Source: Halococcus qingdaonensis
GTDB lineage: Archaea; Halobacteriota; Halobacteria; Halobacteriales; Halococcaceae
Length of the DNA stretch: 64,000 nt
Direction of reading: 5' to 3'
NCBI RefSeq assembly: GCF_024508235.1
Contig: NZ_CP101943.1
Coordinates: 2,329,112 to 2,393,111 of the forward strand
Positions 53,631 to 63,868 of this stretch are shown in pieces (positions within the stretch are counted from its first letter, which is position 1; each line of letters begins with the position of its first letter). Both the position numbers and the translations under genes were made by a program. Under the pieces are notes generated by a model. The model made no database searches. It was not told the origin of the DNA and saw only the letters and a list, made by a program, of their open reading frames with translations.

Positions 53631-54542
53631 TCAGCGGATTGCGTCGTACTGCTCTTCGAGCTTGTCGGCGGCCTGGCCGAGCTGTTCGCGCTCGTACTCC
53701 GAGAGCGTCCAGTCGACGACCGCCGCGCCGTCGCTCGTGAGTTTGACGGGAACACCGACGCTCACGCCCTCGTGGCCGTACTCGCCGTCGAGCGGGACCG
53801 AGGCCGGGAGCACCGTGCCGGTGTCGCGGACGATCGATTCGACAATGTGGCCGACGCCGGTCGCCGGCCCCCACTGGGTCGCGCCCTTGCGCTCGATGAC
53901 GTTCATCGCGCTCTCCTGGAGCCCCTCCAGGATGTCCGCGCGCTCGTCGTCGCCGAACGAGCGGTCCTCGCCGTCGATGCGCACCTTGGAGAAGACGGGC
54001 ACCTGTGCGTCGCCGTGCTCGCCGAGGATCGTCGCGTCCACGTTGGTGACCTGCGTGTCGAAGCGCTCGGCGAGCACGTAGCGAAAGCGCGCGGAGTCGA
54101 GTCGGCCGCCGAAGCCGATGACGTGGCCTCTGGGCCTGTCGCCCATCTCGTAGAGGTGGCGGTTGAGCAGATCCATCGGGTTCGAGGTCGTGACCGAGAC
54201 GAACTCGTCGTTGTGCTCGGCCAGCGAGTCGCCGATCTCCTCCATGATCGGTGCGTTGTCCTCGCCGAGATCGAGCCGACTCTGGCCGGGCTCGCGCGGG
54301 ATACCAGCGGTGATGACGACAACGTCCGAGCCGGCCGTGTCCTCGTAAGTTCCCTGGCGGATCGTCGTGTTCGTGTCGTAGGCCACCCCGTGGTTGACGT
54401 CGGCGGCCTGACCCACGGTCGTGTCCTCCTGATCGGGGATGTCCACGAAAACGATCTCGTCGGCGATGCCGCGCAACGCGATGTTGTAGCCCGCGGCCGC
54501 CCCCACCGTGCCCGCCGCACCAACCACGCTCACTTTGACCAT
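53631..54542 (-). CDS. mdh: Malate dehydrogenase (LDH-like, NAD-dependent)
   Basis: A 303-aa enzyme interconverting malate and oxaloacetate. The Rossmann motif [14 protein letters not shown] is at residues 6-19, the substrate-binding Arg is in [15 protein letters not shown] near 80-95, and the catalytic His is in [10 protein letters not shown] near 175. The form is the haloarchaeal tetrameric LDH-like type. The ATG at 54542 is used; the frame above it has no homology. Confidence 0.95.
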   Translation of the reverse strand: MVKVSVVGAAGTVGAAAGYNIALRGIADEIVFVDIPDQEDTTVGQAADVNHGVAYDTNTTIRQGTYEDTAGSDVVVITAGIPREPGQSRLDLGEDNAPIMEEIGDSLAEHNDEFVSVTTSNPMDLLNRHLYEMGDRPRGHVIGFGGRLDSARFRYVLAERFDTQVTNVDATILGEHGDAQVPVFSKVRIDGEDRSFGDDERADILEGLQESAMNVIERKGATQWGPATGVGHIVESIVRDTGTVLPASVPLDGEYGHEGVSVGVPVKLTSDGAAVVDWTLSEYEREQLGQAADKLEEQYDAIR

Positions 54543-54755
54543 GATACCGGAATGACTCACGGAGCGGGCTAAAGCGCTTCGGAACCCCACTATTTTCCAC
54601 GCAAGTTTACCCGGTTCGGCGGCATGACGACCCCGAACGGGAACGTCCACCGCTGCCGATTCACCACAGAAGGCACAGCACGGGGACTGTGTCCGCAGTC
54701 ACAGCGCTGCGAGCACACCCACAGTCCTTTTTGAAGCGCGACGCCTTGTTCGGAT

Positions 54756-55385
54756 ATGAGCGAGTTCGACAAGGAAGCCGAACGTGAAAAACTCCGCAAG
54801 CGCTTCGCCGAGGAGGACGAAAAGCGTGAGACGACCGAACAGATGAGCGAGCTGCTCCTCCAGGGCGCGACGATGACCGACACCCACTGTGATCGCTGTG
54901 GGAGCCCGCTCTTTCGTTACGACGGCCAAACGTTCTGCCCGACCTGCCAACAGTCCGCTGACGACGGCGGGGCGGACGACCGACCAGCCACCACGGACGC
55001 GGCCGACGAGCCCACGCCCGCGAGCGCGAACGGCGGGCAGAGCGCCAGCGAACAGCCGCGCACACAGCCGGACGCGAGCGCGGATCAGGCCACACGAACC
55101 CCGACCCAACAGCCGCAGAGTCCGACACAACCGGCGCAGAACCAGCAGACAGCGGCTCGAACGGATGGCACGAGTCGGGCAAGCGGACAGCAGTCAGAAA
55201 CAACCACCCGGCCCGCAGGTGGGGCGGGCGATCTTGGGGCGGCCGAGGCGTCGCTGTCGCGCACGCTCCGGGAACTGGCGGCCACGGCCGAGAAAACCGA
55301 GGATCTCGGACGGACGCGCGAACAGCTCGCCGCCGCCCGCGAGGCCGCCGAGGCGCTCGACGCGGTGCGGACCGCTCGGAAGTAG
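54756..55385 (+). CDS. Autoantigen p27 (SSSCA1)-like zinc-finger protein
   Basis: A 209-aa protein. The N-terminal 65 residues match the p27/SSSCA1 domain: MSELLLQGATMTDTHCDRCG and FCPTCQQS supply a Cys4 zinc ribbon. A low-complexity linker rich in Gln, Thr, Ala and Pro follows (about 70-165), then a C-terminal helical coiled-coil segment. Function unknown. Confidence 0.78.
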   Translation: MSEFDKEAEREKLRKRFAEEDEKRETTEQMSELLLQGATMTDTHCDRCGSPLFRYDGQTFCPTCQQSADDGGADDRPATTDAADEPTPASANGGQSASEQPRTQPDASADQATRTPTQQPQSPTQPAQNQQTAARTDGTSRASGQQSETTTRPAGGAGDLGAAEASLSRTLRELAATAEKTEDLGRTREQLAAAREAAEALDAVRTARK

Positions 55386-55763
55386 TCAGACCGTCTCGTC
55401 CGGATCGATATCGAAATGCGGGCCATCGCGAGCGATGTCGAAGCCCATGAACGCGAACAGACCGGCCAGCGAGAGGGTGGCGACGGCGTAAAGCAGTCCA
55501 CCGTCGGCCCACGAGAACAGAACGGTGAGCAGGTTGACGACCCCCATCATGGCGAAGCCGAGTCCGAGGATTCGGTGCCAGCCGAACCGTCTGGTGAGGG
55601 GCGTCTCGAATCCCGCGAGGACGAACAGCACCCCAACGGCCAACAGCCCCGCGAAGCCGACCAATCCCTCGATCGAGCCGGAGAGCGAAAACCCGGAGAG
55701 GGCGAACAGGCCACCCATCACTGCGACGATGATATAGCCGAACCAGCGGAAACCGCGGCGCAT
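55386..55763 (-). CDS. Small four-helix membrane protein
   Basis: A 125-aa protein with four hydrophobic helices (about residues 8-28, 35-52, 65-83 and 90-108) and an acidic tail. No family was recognised. It begins 44 bp from the Hef gene on the same strand and ends one base after the convergent zinc-finger gene. Confidence 0.6.
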   Translation of the reverse strand: MRRGFRWFGYIIVAVMGGLFALSGFSLSGSIEGLVGFAGLLAVGVLFVLAGFETPLTRRFGWHRILGLGFAMMGVVNLLTVLFSWADGGLLYAVATLSLAGLFAFMGFDIARDGPHFDIDPDETV

Positions 55764-55807
55764 GGTGCCCGAAACGATTGGATCAATAAAAAGAGTATCG
55801 CCGACGA

Positions 55808-58240
55808 TCAGGGATCGTAGTCGCTGCCGACGACCTCGCGGATGCGCTCGGCGGTCACTTCGCCGACGCCCGACACCTCCAGGAGGTCAGCCTCGTTGGC
55901 GATCATCACGCCCTCGACGGTGCCGAACTCCTCTAGGAGGGCGCGCGCGGTCACGGGGCCGATGTCCGCGATCGCGCTCACGACGTACTCCTGCTGTTCG
56001 GTGAGCGTTTTGGCTCCCTTCTCGCCGTGGACGCTCACCTCGCGGTCGGCCACCTCCTGCTCGCGGCCAGCGATTACGTGCAGGAGGTCGGCCGTGTCGG
56101 ACTCGTCGGTCGTGCGGAGCACGCTCGCGCCGAAATCCACCGCCAGCGAGGCGAGCGCGCCCCGGATGGCGTTCGGATGGACGTTACGCTCGCCGTAGAG
56201 GTCGTCGCCCTCGACGAGCACCACGGGCCGGGCGTAGTGGCGCGCCGCGTCGCCGACCTGCTCGAAGAGCGAGCGATCGCCCCCGGTGAGGGTATCCAGG
56301 AAGTCGCCCACGGATTTGCGCTCGACGACGACCCTGTCGGAGAGCACGTAATCGCCCACGGCGAGCGTTTCGAGGCGCGTCTCGCAGTCCTCGCGTGTCG
56401 AGAGATCGCGGGCGATGGACGAATCGAGCTCGCGTTGATCGACGACGATCTCGACACCGTCGTCGTCGGCTGCGGCGGCGGTCGCCACGACTCCTTCGTC
56501 GGTTGCGTCATCGGCATCGGCCTCGTCCTCGTCGGTCTCGGCCGTGTCGGCCGCTTCGTCCGTCGGATCGGTTTCGCCGGGCACGGCGAACGACGATAGC
56601 CCCGACTGATCGCCGTCACCGGCCGTCGCACCGGCTTCCGACGACGCGGCTCCATCGCTCTCGAACGCGTCGAGTCCCTGCTGGGCGAGGTCCGATTCGA
56701 TGGTTTCGGCGGCCCCTTTCAGATTCTGGAGTTCGTCGGTCATCCTGGACTGCTCGTGACGGGACTTCCAGAAGTACGCCTCGTCGCGGGTGTCCTCGGC
56801 GAGCAGCACCATCACTCGGCCCTCGGTCTGTCGTCCCGTTCGACCCTTGCGCTGGATCGAGCGAATCGCCGTCGGCACCGGCTCGTAGAACAGCACCAGA
56901 TCGACCTCGGGCACATCGAGACCCTCCTCGGCAACCGACGTCGAGACCAGCACCTCGAACTCGCCGGTGCGAAACGCGTCGAGGGTTGCCTGCTGTTCGT
57001 TCTGGGTCATCCCGTCCGACCCCTCCTTGTCGCCCTGGCCGACGAACTTCCGGGTCTCGAAGTGTGCGCCCAAGAACTCCGTGAGGGTTTCGGCAGTGTC
57101 TCTGGATTCGGTGAAGACGATGACGCGCTCGCCGCCCTCGATGCCGAGACATTGGGCGAGCAGGATGCGCGCCCGGCGGAACTTCGGGTGGAGATCGTCG
57201 TACGTCTCCGCCTGCTCCATCGCTTCTCTCACTTTGGCTTCGGAGACGAGCCGCTGGCTCGCCTTCGACGCGCCCGACGAGCGCGCGGCGTTGCGCTGTC
57301 GTTCGAAATACCGCCTGAGCGACTCGACGCTCTGGGTTTCGGCGAGCGTCACCGCCCGCCGGAGCTTCATCACCTCGGCGTGGATGCTCATCCCCTCGTA
57401 GCCCTCAGACTGGTCGTTGTCGATGAGCTGCTGGAGCTCGCTCCGGATCCGGTTGAGGTCACGCTGGGAGATGTCCGCGCTCGTCGCGCGCGTCACGCCG
57501 AGTTCCTTCAGTTTCTCCAGTCGTTCTTCGATGACTGCGACCAGCGAATCCCGGATGGCGAGGATCTCGTCCGGTAGCGTCACGCGCTCCCACTCGACTG
57601 ACGTATCGTGGGTGTAGTCGGCCACGTCGGCGTCTTCTTCGGTCATCACCGCGACGTTCGAGAGACCCAGATTCTCACAAACCGACCGGATCGCCTCCTC
57701 GTCACCGCCCGGCGAGGCGCTCATCCCCGTCACGAGCGGTTGCTCCGCATCGGCGTGGTAGCGCTCGGCGATGTAGTTGTAGGCGTAGTTGCCCGACGCG
57801 CGGTGGCACTCGTCGAAGGTGAGGTGGGTAGTAGTGGCGAGATCGATGCGGCCGCCGATGAGGTCGTTCTCGACGACCTGCGGGGTGGCGATGACGACCC
57901 GCGCGCGCTCGAACAGCTCCTCGCGGTCGTCGGGGCTGACCTCGCCGGTGAACACGACGATCTCGTCGTCCGGTATCGTCAGCGCGTCGCGATAGAACTC
58001 GGCGTGCTGGGTGACCAAGGGTTTCGTCGGCGCGAGCAGCAGCGACGTCCCACCCTGCTCGTGGAGGCGCTCGGCGGTCACGAGCAGACTCACGGTCGTC
58101 TTTCCGAGTCCGGTGGGTAGGCAGACGAGCGTGTGCCCGCTCGCGGCTTCACTGGCGAGGTCGGCCTGATAGCGCCGGCGTTCGAGCACGCCAGGTTCGA
58201 CGAGCGGGCGCTCGACGGACTCCTCACCGGTGGTCGCCAT
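55808..58240 (-). CDS. hef: Hef helicase/nuclease (XPF/FANCM family)
   Basis: An 810-aa protein for processing stalled forks and branched DNA. The superfamily 2 helicase has Walker A PTGLGKT at 42-48 and DECH at 143-146, with QRKGRTGRQ near 455. An acidic linker follows, then an XPF/ERCC4-type nuclease with the ERKSVGDF motif at 640-647 and a C-terminal double helix-hairpin-helix (about 755-805). Both halves are intact. Minus strand, alone except for the small membrane protein gene. Confidence 0.94.
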   Translation of the reverse strand: MATTGEESVERPLVEPGVLERRRYQADLASEAASGHTLVCLPTGLGKTTVSLLVTAERLHEQGGTSLLLAPTKPLVTQHAEFYRDALTIPDDEIVVFTGEVSPDDREELFERARVVIATPQVVENDLIGGRIDLATTTHLTFDECHRASGNYAYNYIAERYHADAEQPLVTGMSASPGGDEEAIRSVCENLGLSNVAVMTEEDADVADYTHDTSVEWERVTLPDEILAIRDSLVAVIEERLEKLKELGVTRATSADISQRDLNRIRSELQQLIDNDQSEGYEGMSIHAEVMKLRRAVTLAETQSVESLRRYFERQRNAARSSGASKASQRLVSEAKVREAMEQAETYDDLHPKFRRARILLAQCLGIEGGERVIVFTESRDTAETLTEFLGAHFETRKFVGQGDKEGSDGMTQNEQQATLDAFRTGEFEVLVSTSVAEEGLDVPEVDLVLFYEPVPTAIRSIQRKGRTGRQTEGRVMVLLAEDTRDEAYFWKSRHEQSRMTDELQNLKGAAETIESDLAQQGLDAFESDGAASSEAGATAGDGDQSGLSSFAVPGETDPTDEAADTAETDEDEADADDATDEGVVATAAAADDDGVEIVVDQRELDSSIARDLSTREDCETRLETLAVGDYVLSDRVVVERKSVGDFLDTLTGGDRSLFEQVGDAARHYARPVVLVEGDDLYGERNVHPNAIRGALASLAVDFGASVLRTTDESDTADLLHVIAGREQEVADREVSVHGEKGAKTLTEQQEYVVSAIADIGPVTARALLEEFGTVEGVMIANEADLLEVSGVGEVTAERIREVVGSDYDP

Positions 58241-58318
58241 TGGGCCGTTCTACCGGGCCATTCCGAATAAGCGTTCGCAGATGCGGGTGAAAGTGAAATC
58301 GAGTTTCGGGGCGGTCGC

Positions 58319-58906
58319 TTAGCCGGAAGCAAATGGGAGCCCGTGAGCGGTAAGCCGGAGTCCGATCGTGATGGCGACTGCCGCCGCGATCGGGATCGTG
58401 AGGTTGTCGTCGATGACGTAGCCCCGGACGACGGGCTTGACGCCGTCGGCGAGCGTCGCGGCGAACGCGCCGCAGACGGCGGGAACGGGCGCAACGAACG
58501 GGATCGCGATGAGAAAACAGACCGCGAACGTGGCCGCGATCACCGACAGTTCTTTTATGCTCTGGAGTTCGCCGGAGCCCAGCAGGCCGCTGAGCGGATC
58601 GGCGATCGTCAACATTAGGATCGCAGGGATGGCGATCGCGGGCTGGAAGACGAGCGCGACGGCGGTGCCGCTGAACGTGTAGAGCGCGTAGCCCGCGAGG
58701 TTGTCCTGTTCGTACTCGCGGGTGAGCTCGTCGTAGAGCCGCCAGTCGAGGCCGACGAACAGGCGCAGGGCTTCGAGACAGCAGACGACGACCGAGCCGG
58801 CGACGAGCAGCCAGCGGAACTGCTCGTAGCTGATGATATCGAGGAGATACACCGCCGGCAGCGCCGTGCCGCTGGCGTGGACGGCTCGGCGCTTGAGTTC
58901 GCCCAT
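58319..58906 (-). CDS. Polyprenol/dolichol-kinase-like membrane protein
   Basis: A 195-aa protein with about six membrane helices and start GELKRRAVHASGTALPAVY. The motif LTIADPLSGLLGSG near residue 100 and AATLADGVKPVVRG resemble CTP-dependent polyprenol or diacylglycerol kinases and CDP-diglyceride synthase relatives. It would feed lipid-carrier synthesis, which is inference. Its start shares a base with the glyS stop. Confidence 0.7.
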   Translation of the reverse strand: MGELKRRAVHASGTALPAVYLLDIISYEQFRWLLVAGSVVVCCLEALRLFVGLDWRLYDELTREYEQDNLAGYALYTFSGTAVALVFQPAIAIPAILMLTIADPLSGLLGSGELQSIKELSVIAATFAVCFLIAIPFVAPVPAVCGAFAATLADGVKPVVRGYVIDDNLTIPIAAAVAITIGLRLTAHGLPFASG

Positions 58907-60651
58907 CAGTCGACGAGCGATTCGCCCGCCCGCAGCGCCGCGAGTCGGGCGGGCAGCTCGTCGATCGCGATGCGCGTCTGCGCCGTGGAGTCGCGCTCGC
59001 GTACCGTCACCGTCCCCTCGTCGAGCGATTCGTAATCGACGGTGACGCAGTAGGGCGTCCCGACCTCGTCCTGACGGCGGTAGCGCCGCCCGATGTTACC
59101 CGAGTCGTCGTACTCCACCGCGAAGCCGGCCGCGCGCAGGTCGGCGGCGATCTCGTTGGCGCGCTCGCCGAGTCCATCTTTGTCCATCAGTGGGAACACA
59201 CCGATGAAGGTCGGTGCGAGCTCCGAGGGGAGGGAGAGATAGCTCCGAGATTCGCCCTCGACTTCGTCCTCGCGGTAGCTGTGGACCAGAACGGTGTAGA
59301 GCACGCGCCCGATGCCGAACGAAGGCTCGATGACGTGAGGCGTGACGTGCTCGCCGGTGATGGTCTCCGTTCGCACTGCAAACCCGGTTTTCTCGGTCGG
59401 CACAGTGTACTGCTCGCCATCGAGGTCGATTTCGACCGCCTCGCCGTCGAACGCCGACGGCTCCCGTTCGGCGAGTGCGGCGAGTTCGTCGGCCACGTCG
59501 CCGGCGTCCGCGCCGAACTCCGGCCCGAGATAGCTCATGTCGGGCTCGACCGAGGGGCGTTCGACGGTCTTCGGCTCGTCGTAGGGCCTGAACACCGAGA
59601 ACGCCTCGTCGGAGTGATCATCGTGTTTCGAGAGGTCGTAGGCCCCGCGATCCGCGAACCCGGTGATCTCGATCCAGTTGCCGTCGAGTTCGGCCTCGGC
59701 GTCCCAGCAGTCGCTCGCGTAGTGGGAGAGCTCGTCGGGCAGGTGCTGGCGGTATCTGAATCGGTCCATATCGACGCCGACCGCCTCGCACCACTGCCTC
59801 GCGATCGCGAGATAGTAGGCGATCCACTCGCTTTCGACGACGCCCGCATCGAGCGCCTCGGCGACGCTCATGCGCTCGATGCTCCCCTCACCCTCCTGTA
59901 CAGTCGCCGAGTAGAGCGGCAGGGTGACGTCTTCGACGCGCTCGATGGGAGGCCCGTCGCTCTCGGGATCGACGAACTGTTCGAGTTCGGCCATCGTGAA
60001 CTCGCGCACCCGGATGAGCGAGCGCCGGGGACTGATCTCGTTGCGATAGCCGTGACCGATCTGGGCGACGCCGAAGGGGAGCTGGTTGCGCGCGTACTCG
60101 GCCAGCCGGGGGAACTCAACGAAGATGCCCTGTGCGGTCTCGGGGCGCAGATAACCCGGCGACGAGGAGCCTGGCCCGATCGTCGTCTCGAACATCAGGT
60201 TGAACGCCTCGACGGGCTCGCCGGCCAGTTCAGTTCCACACGACGGACAGGCGATCCCGTGCTCGGCGATGAGTTCGGCGATGCGATCGGTGCCGAAGCT
60301 CTCTGCCTCCTCGATGTCGGTGTTGTCCTCGACGAGATGGTCGGCGCGGTGGTTCGCACCGCATTCAGGGCATTCGAGGATCATGTCGTCGAAGCCATCG
60401 AGATGACCCGATGCCTCGAACACCGGTTCCGGCGTGACCGTCGGCGAGGAAATCTCCATGTTGTCCTCGCGGGTGACGAACCGTTCGCGCCAGCTCGCTT
60501 CGAGATTACGCTTCAGTGCCGCACCCTCCGGCCCGTAGGTGTAGAACCCGCTCGCACCGCCGTAGGCCTCGTTCGCGGGGAAGAAGAAACCGCGGCGCTT
60601 GGCGAGCTCGGCGAGCGTGTCGGCGTCCGCGCCGGTCGTCGCATCAGCCAT
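58906..60651 (-). CDS. glyS: Glycyl-tRNA synthetase
   Basis: Class II synthetase of 581 aa, the archaeal/eukaryotic alpha2 type. Motif regions are FFPANEAYGGASGFYTYGPEG near the start, LRPETAQGIFVEF near 170, GVAQIGHGYRNEISPR (motif 2) near 200 and the C-terminal anticodon-binding domain. A zinc-like CPECGANH and a CPSCGTEL pair are present. It starts within the last bases of the CBS gene, so co-transcription is likely. Confidence 0.96.
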   Translation of the reverse strand: MADATTGADADTLAELAKRRGFFFPANEAYGGASGFYTYGPEGAALKRNLEASWRERFVTREDNMEISSPTVTPEPVFEASGHLDGFDDMILECPECGANHRADHLVEDNTDIEEAESFGTDRIAELIAEHGIACPSCGTELAGEPVEAFNLMFETTIGPGSSSPGYLRPETAQGIFVEFPRLAEYARNQLPFGVAQIGHGYRNEISPRRSLIRVREFTMAELEQFVDPESDGPPIERVEDVTLPLYSATVQEGEGSIERMSVAEALDAGVVESEWIAYYLAIARQWCEAVGVDMDRFRYRQHLPDELSHYASDCWDAEAELDGNWIEITGFADRGAYDLSKHDDHSDEAFSVFRPYDEPKTVERPSVEPDMSYLGPEFGADAGDVADELAALAEREPSAFDGEAVEIDLDGEQYTVPTEKTGFAVRTETITGEHVTPHVIEPSFGIGRVLYTVLVHSYREDEVEGESRSYLSLPSELAPTFIGVFPLMDKDGLGERANEIAADLRAAGFAVEYDDSGNIGRRYRRQDEVGTPYCVTVDYESLDEGTVTVRERDSTAQTRIAIDELPARLAALRAGESLVD

Positions 60652-61495
60652 CGAGCGCCTCCAGGAGGTTGATATCCCGGACGATGCCGATGAGCTCGCT
60701 CCCGCTGACGAGCGGGATCTGTTCGATGTCGTTCGTGATCATCGCCCGCGCGGCCTCCTGTGCGGTCCGCGTGGTGCCGACGCTCACGACGTCGGCGGTC
60801 ATGAACTCGCGCACCGGCTCGTGGGGGATCTCGACGTTGCGCGTCGGGAAGTAGCGGTTGCCGACGGCCTTGATCCCCTCCCACATCCAGTCGTCGTCCT
60901 GATCGGCGATCGATTCGCCGGTCTCGGCCTCGCCCTCGACGACCCGGGCCACCTCGAGGATGTCCGGTTCGGTGAGCATGCCACACATCTCGCCATCGTC
61001 GTCGAGCACCACGGCGTAGGGCACGCCCGAGTGTGAGAGTTCGCGCTCGGCGACCGTCAGCGGCGTGTCGACGTAGACTGCGTTCGCGGTTCGAGAGGCG
61101 AGTTCGCCGACCTGCGTGTCGCCGGCGGCGTCACCTTCGGCGATGGCTCGCACGACGTCGGTAACGGTGATGATCCCCTCCAGATAGCCGTCGACCACCG
61201 GAACACGGCGAGCGCTCTCTTCGACCATCGTCGCGGCGACCGTCTCGATGGCGGTATCGATGGTCGTCGTCGGTCCCTCCTCGACCAGCAGAGCGAGCTG
61301 GTCCTCGTCGGGCCGTTCGATGAGCGTCTGTCGCGAGACCAGCCCCCGGAACTCCTCGTCGCCGCCCTCGCCCTTGACGACGGGGACCGAGGAGAACGCT
61401 CGTTCCTGAAGGTATTCGAGCGCGTCGTCGCGCGTCCCGGGCAGCGAAACCGTAACGAGCGACTCGCGCGGCGTCATCGCGTCGGCGACGTTCAT
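60644..61495 (-). CDS. CBS-domain protein with four CBS repeats
   Basis: A 283-aa protein of four CBS motifs in two Bateman pairs; the repeats contain VPVVDGYLEGIITVTDVVRA and VVLDDDGEMCGMLTEPDIL, and the last FGIVRDINLLEALD-type end. Such proteins sense adenosine nucleotides. There is no catalytic domain. It heads an operon with glyS and the polyprenol-kinase-like gene; whether it regulates them is unknown. Confidence 0.87.
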   Translation of the reverse strand: MNVADAMTPRESLVTVSLPGTRDDALEYLQERAFSSVPVVKGEGGDEEFRGLVSRQTLIERPDEDQLALLVEEGPTTTIDTAIETVAATMVEESARRVPVVDGYLEGIITVTDVVRAIAEGDAAGDTQVGELASRTANAVYVDTPLTVAERELSHSGVPYAVVLDDDGEMCGMLTEPDILEVARVVEGEAETGESIADQDDDWMWEGIKAVGNRYFPTRNVEIPHEPVREFMTADVVSVGTTRTAQEAARAMITNDIEQIPLVSGSELIGIVRDINLLEALDG

Positions 61496-61541
61496 ACGGG
61501 GTCACTGGCTTCCCACCTACAAAGTCCTTCCACTTCGCGGG

Positions 61542-62072
61542 CTACCGAACGGCGTCGTAATCGGTCGCCGGGAAGAACTTCTCGGGGTCGTCGTGCTCGA
61601 ACGACCCCAGCCGCGTGCCGTCGAGCGTCTGGAGATGCGTGTACATCATCCCGGCCTCGCTGGCGGCCCCCATCAACGGTCGCGAGCCACGGCGCTCGAA
61701 CCCGCCGGCGACGAACACCGCCGTCTCGCTTTCGGGATCAGCCAGCATGGTCACCAGAAACACCTGGCCGTGCGATTCGTTGCGGAAGACGTCGTAGCGC
61801 GGGAACTCGCCGTCCTCGAACGCCGACGAAAATTCGTCGGCGTAGTTGTCGGGGATCACGTAGACCAGCCCGAAGCGCTCGTCGTCGCTGGTTTCGGGCG
61901 CTTCGGTCGCCGTGTGACCGGCCGGGATTGTGAGCGTCTCCCAGCCGTCGGCCGCGTACTCGGCGGCGAGGGCGTCCATGTCGTCGAGCGTGGCCGCCCA
62001 CGCCTCCTTCAGACCGTCGGAACGGGCGGCGAGCCGATCGCCTTGGTCCGGGTTCTCACTTGTTTCGGGCAT
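61542..62072 (-). CDS. Conserved haloarchaeal protein of unknown function
   Basis: A 176-aa acidic soluble protein without recognised motifs. Conserved-looking segments include GWETLTIPAGHTATEAPE and FGLVYVIPDNYADEF, and a late GGFERRGSRPLMGAA. I recall similar proteins in other haloarchaea but cannot name a family confidently. It has its own spacer of 46 bp before the CBS gene. Confidence 0.6.
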   Translation of the reverse strand: MPETSENPDQGDRLAARSDGLKEAWAATLDDMDALAAEYAADGWETLTIPAGHTATEAPETSDDERFGLVYVIPDNYADEFSSAFEDGEFPRYDVFRNESHGQVFLVTMLADPESETAVFVAGGFERRGSRPLMGAASEAGMMYTHLQTLDGTRLGSFEHDDPEKFFPATDYDAVR

Positions 62073-62120
62073 ACGCGCGCTGGGACTCGTGGCGTGTAAA
62101 GCCTGTTGCTCGGCGCGGTC

Positions 62121-62531
62121 TCAGACGGCGATGCCGAACCCGGTCTCCATCACGAACGAGGTGAGCAACACGAGCACGCTCGCGACGAACAGCTTCGCCG
62201 GCGACGACAGCCGGTCGTCTGGCGCGAGCCCGTACCGCCCGAGCGGCGGCAGCCGCTGGACGGCCGCCTGGAAGCGCGTCTCCTCGCGCTCGTCGACCGG
62301 GTCGTCGTCCTTCCACGGCGGTGTCGGTCGGAGCTGGAACGCCGAGATGCCGAAGACGAAGAAGCCGACGAAGAACAGGGCGAACTTCACGCCGACCAGC
62401 CCCCAGCCGAGCGGGACGCTCACGACCGCCGCGAGCGCGACGAGTACGGCCACGAACGCGACGGCGTAGACCAGCGCGTCGATCGCCTGGCGCAGCCGGA
62501 GCGCCTCCGGGTGCGGCCGGTCGGCGGCCAT
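62121..62531 (-). CDS. Conserved membrane protein after the peptide ABC genes
   Basis: A 136-aa protein with about three hydrophobic helices (roughly 20-42, 46-65 and 110-130). The ATG at 62531 shares a base with the dppF stop, so it is probably the last gene of that operon. No family motif was recognised; a link to transport is inference from position only. Confidence 0.6.
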   Translation of the reverse strand: MAADRPHPEALRLRQAIDALVYAVAFVAVLVALAAVVSVPLGWGLVGVKFALFFVGFFVFGISAFQLRPTPPWKDDDPVDEREETRFQAAVQRLPPLGRYGLAPDDRLSSPAKLFVASVLVLLTSFVMETGFGIAV

Positions 62532-63868
62532 CACTGCTCGCCGAAGACGGTGTGGGTGAAGAACTCGGCCGGCTCCTCGTGTTCGTCCTTGTGACGGTGG
62601 CAGAGGCTCGTCCGGCCGGCCGCGCTCACCTCGTGGTGAGCCGGCGTCTCCCTGTCGCACTCGCTGCCGAACTCCTCGCGCAGGAGGTCGATCGCGCCCG
62701 CCTCGTCGTTGTCGCGCAGGCGTTCTTCCACCGCGTCGAGCTGCTCCTGGATCGACGGCGGCACCGCAACGTCGCCGAACAGCTCTTCGTGCATCTCGTC
62801 GACGTCCGAAAACCGGGTCTCCATGCCGAGCAGTGCGCGCGCCCGCTCGGAGAGCGAGCGCTCGGCACGATCACGCTCGCGCAGCACCTCGCGGAACACC
62901 TCGATGCGTTCCCAGAGCTCGTCGTCCGTGTCACGATATTTCTCGGGTCTGATCTTCGCCGGACAGCGCGTGCTGAACGGACAGCCCGTCGGCGGGTCGC
63001 GCGGGCTCGGCGGGGTGCCCCGCAGCGTGATGCGCTCCTTGTCGCTCTGGGGATCGGCCTCGGGGATCGCCGACAGCAGCGCGTGCGTGTACGGGTTCGC
63101 CGGGTCGGCGAACAGCTCCTCGGCGGGACCGACCTCCATGATGTTGCCGAGATACATCACGGCCACGCGATCACAGATATGCCTGACGACGGAGAGATCG
63201 TGCGCGATGAACAGATACGTGAGCCCGAACTCGTTTTGCAGCTCCTCCAAGAGGTTCAGGATCTTCGCCTGTACGGAGACGTCGAGCGCGCTCACGGGTT
63301 CGTCGAGCACGATGAACTCCGGCGAGAGCGCGAGCGCGCGGGCGATGCCGACGCGCTGGCGCTGGCCGCCGGAGAACTGGTGGGGATATCTGTAATAATG
63401 CTCCTCGCGCAACCCGACGGTTTCGAGCAGTTCGCGCACGCGCTGGCGGCGCTCGCGTGGCGACTTCCAGTCGTGGACGTCGAGCGGTTCGCGGATGATC
63501 TCGCCGACGGTCATCCGGTCGTTGAGACTCGATTCGGGGTCCTGGAAGACGATCTGGGCGTTCCGCCGCCAGTTCTTCAGTTCGCTGCCCGACAGCTTCG
63601 TGACGTCGGTGCCGTCGAATTCGACCGTGCCCGCGGTCGCCGATTCCAACTGGACGAGCGTCCGCCCGAGCGTGGTCTTCCCACAGCCGGACTCGCCGAC
63701 CAGCCCGAGCGTCTCGCCGCGCTCGATCCGGAGCGTCACGTCGTCGACGGCCTTGACCGGCTCGTCGGAGAGCAGCCCGCCACCCTCGTAGTAGGTCTTC
63801 AGGTTCTCGACGTCGACCAGCGTCTCACCGCTCGATACCTCCGTCTCGCGCTGAATCGTTTCACTCAT
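62531..63868 (-). CDS. Oligopeptide/dipeptide ABC transporter ATPase (DppF/OppF-like)
   Basis: A 445-aa ATP-binding subunit. Walker [10 protein letters not shown] is near residue 58, Q-loop FQDPESSLN near 110, signature SGGQRQRVG near 167, and Walker [13 protein letters not shown] near 185. The C-terminal oligopeptide-type Cys motif GCPFSTRCP is present near 300. About 110 residues then separate it from a late CHRH Cys-His pair, more than in most members. It overlaps the upstream partner gene by eight bases. Confidence 0.9.
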   Translation of the reverse strand: MSETIQRETEVSSGETLVDVENLKTYYEGGGLLSDEPVKAVDDVTLRIERGETLGLVGESGCGKTTLGRTLVQLESATAGTVEFDGTDVTKLSGSELKNWRRNAQIVFQDPESSLNDRMTVGEIIREPLDVHDWKSPRERRQRVRELLETVGLREEHYYRYPHQFSGGQRQRVGIARALALSPEFIVLDEPVSALDVSVQAKILNLLEELQNEFGLTYLFIAHDLSVVRHICDRVAVMYLGNIMEVGPAEELFADPANPYTHALLSAIPEADPQSDKERITLRGTPPSPRDPPTGCPFSTRCPAKIRPEKYRDTDDELWERIEVFREVLRERDRAERSLSERARALLGMETRFSDVDEMHEELFGDVAVPPSIQEQLDAVEERLRDNDEAGAIDLLREEFGSECDRETPAHHEVSAAGRTSLCHRHKDEHEEPAEFFTHTVFGEQ

